A DNA stretch of 64,000 nt from Gammaproteobacteria bacterium (GTDB lineage Bacteria > Pseudomonadota > Gammaproteobacteria > HK1), in contig WLWT01000003.1 in the NCBI GenBank assembly GCA_012103455.1, forward strand, positions 1,054,001 through 1,118,000, given 5' to 3'. The notes below the pieces were generated by a model, which saw nothing but the letters and a program-made list of their open reading frames with translations, was not told where the DNA came from and made no database searches. Each line of letters begins with the position of its first letter. Positions within the stretch are counted from its first letter, which is position 1. Of this stretch, positions 63,888 through 64,000 are shown piece after piece. A program made the translations under genes and the position numbers.

Positions 63888-64000
63888 AGCACCGGCTCCA
63901 CGGTATCCTGTGCACTCGTGCTTTTATCTATTATGGCGCCCCCATCCATGACACCCCTATCCATGGCGTCTCCATCCATAGGCACGCTGACCCATGAAAT
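63884..64000 (-). CDS. 3' end of a gene running out of the window
   Basis: An open frame continues from the window edge to TGA 63886-63884, overlapping the GTG of the M50 gene by 3-4 bp. The visible 38 residues include a repeated MDG/MDR motif (PMDGDAMDRGVMDGGA) from three near-repeats of about 15 bp in the DNA (CCATCCAT-type). The coupling to the next gene favours a real gene, but it is too short to identify. Confidence 0.35.
   Translation of the reverse strand: MSWVSVPMDGDAMDRGVMDGGAIIDKSTSAQDTVEPVL

Overview
The window looks like the chromosome of a Gram-negative, probably proteobacterial heterotroph. The reasons are ABC, TctABC and Liv uptake systems with periplasmic binding proteins, twin-arginine-type signals, a secreted KatG, a tandem glycine riboswitch in front of a DadA-like oxidase, and a candidate UGA-encoded (selenocysteine) glutathione S-transferase. 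The number of truncated genes, frameshifts and transposon scars suggests a lineage undergoing gene turnover or decay, as in host-associated or streamlining bacteria. No rRNA or tRNA gene was seen and the genus cannot be named from this window.

Layout. 1-11.7 kb carries ordinary metabolic genes: a flavin amine oxidase, a FIST-domain protein, a 2-hydroxyacid dehydrogenase, a TPP-dependent enzyme, an NTF2-like protein, a GNAT acetyltransferase, the UGA-containing GST, an amidase and a truncated EamA transporter. 11.7-36.7 kb is a mosaic accessory region. It holds a cyclopropane-synthase-like methyltransferase with a FAD reductase, remnants of enoyl-CoA hydratase, acyltransferase and sulfatase genes, a TctCBA locus whose tctA has an amber stop, a membrane-anchored caspase-like gene with a frameshift, an IS91-type scrap, a broken hydantoinase B, an AAA ATPase, a type I-G (formerly I-U) CRISPR interference module (cas3-csx17-csb1-csb2) with no adaptation genes or array in view, and an IS1380-type scrap. 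Pieces of a second EamA gene lie on the two sides of the ATPase/CRISPR block, and a 498-bp direct repeat of the 3' end of the peptide-ABC ATPase gene also brackets it.

36.9-50.1 kb is transport. A peptide-type ABC operon (two tandemly duplicated binding proteins, two permeases, a fused double ATPase) is followed by pncA and by a complete branched-chain amino acid type ABC operon (binding protein, livH, livM, livG, livF). 50.4-52.1 kb is a small scar zone: a serine recombinase fragment, a brnT toxin gene broken by a 16-bp tandem duplication beside an intact brnA, the 3' end of a group II intron, and a 141-bp MITE-like element.

52.2-64 kb is amino-acid and redox metabolism: secreted catalase-peroxidase, branched-chain aminotransferase, a second TPP enzyme, a TauD-like dioxygenase, a second MITE copy with a 4-bp target duplication, aspartate-semialdehyde dehydrogenase, the glycine riboswitch with its D-amino acid dehydrogenase, a class V aminotransferase of the cysteine desulfurase/selenocysteine lyase type, an M50 protease and the tail of one more gene.

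The most interesting signals are the in-frame UGA at the catalytic position of the GST followed by a SECIS-like hairpin, the caspase/membrane-protein pair, the stand-alone type I-G interference module, and the mobile-element and duplication scars.
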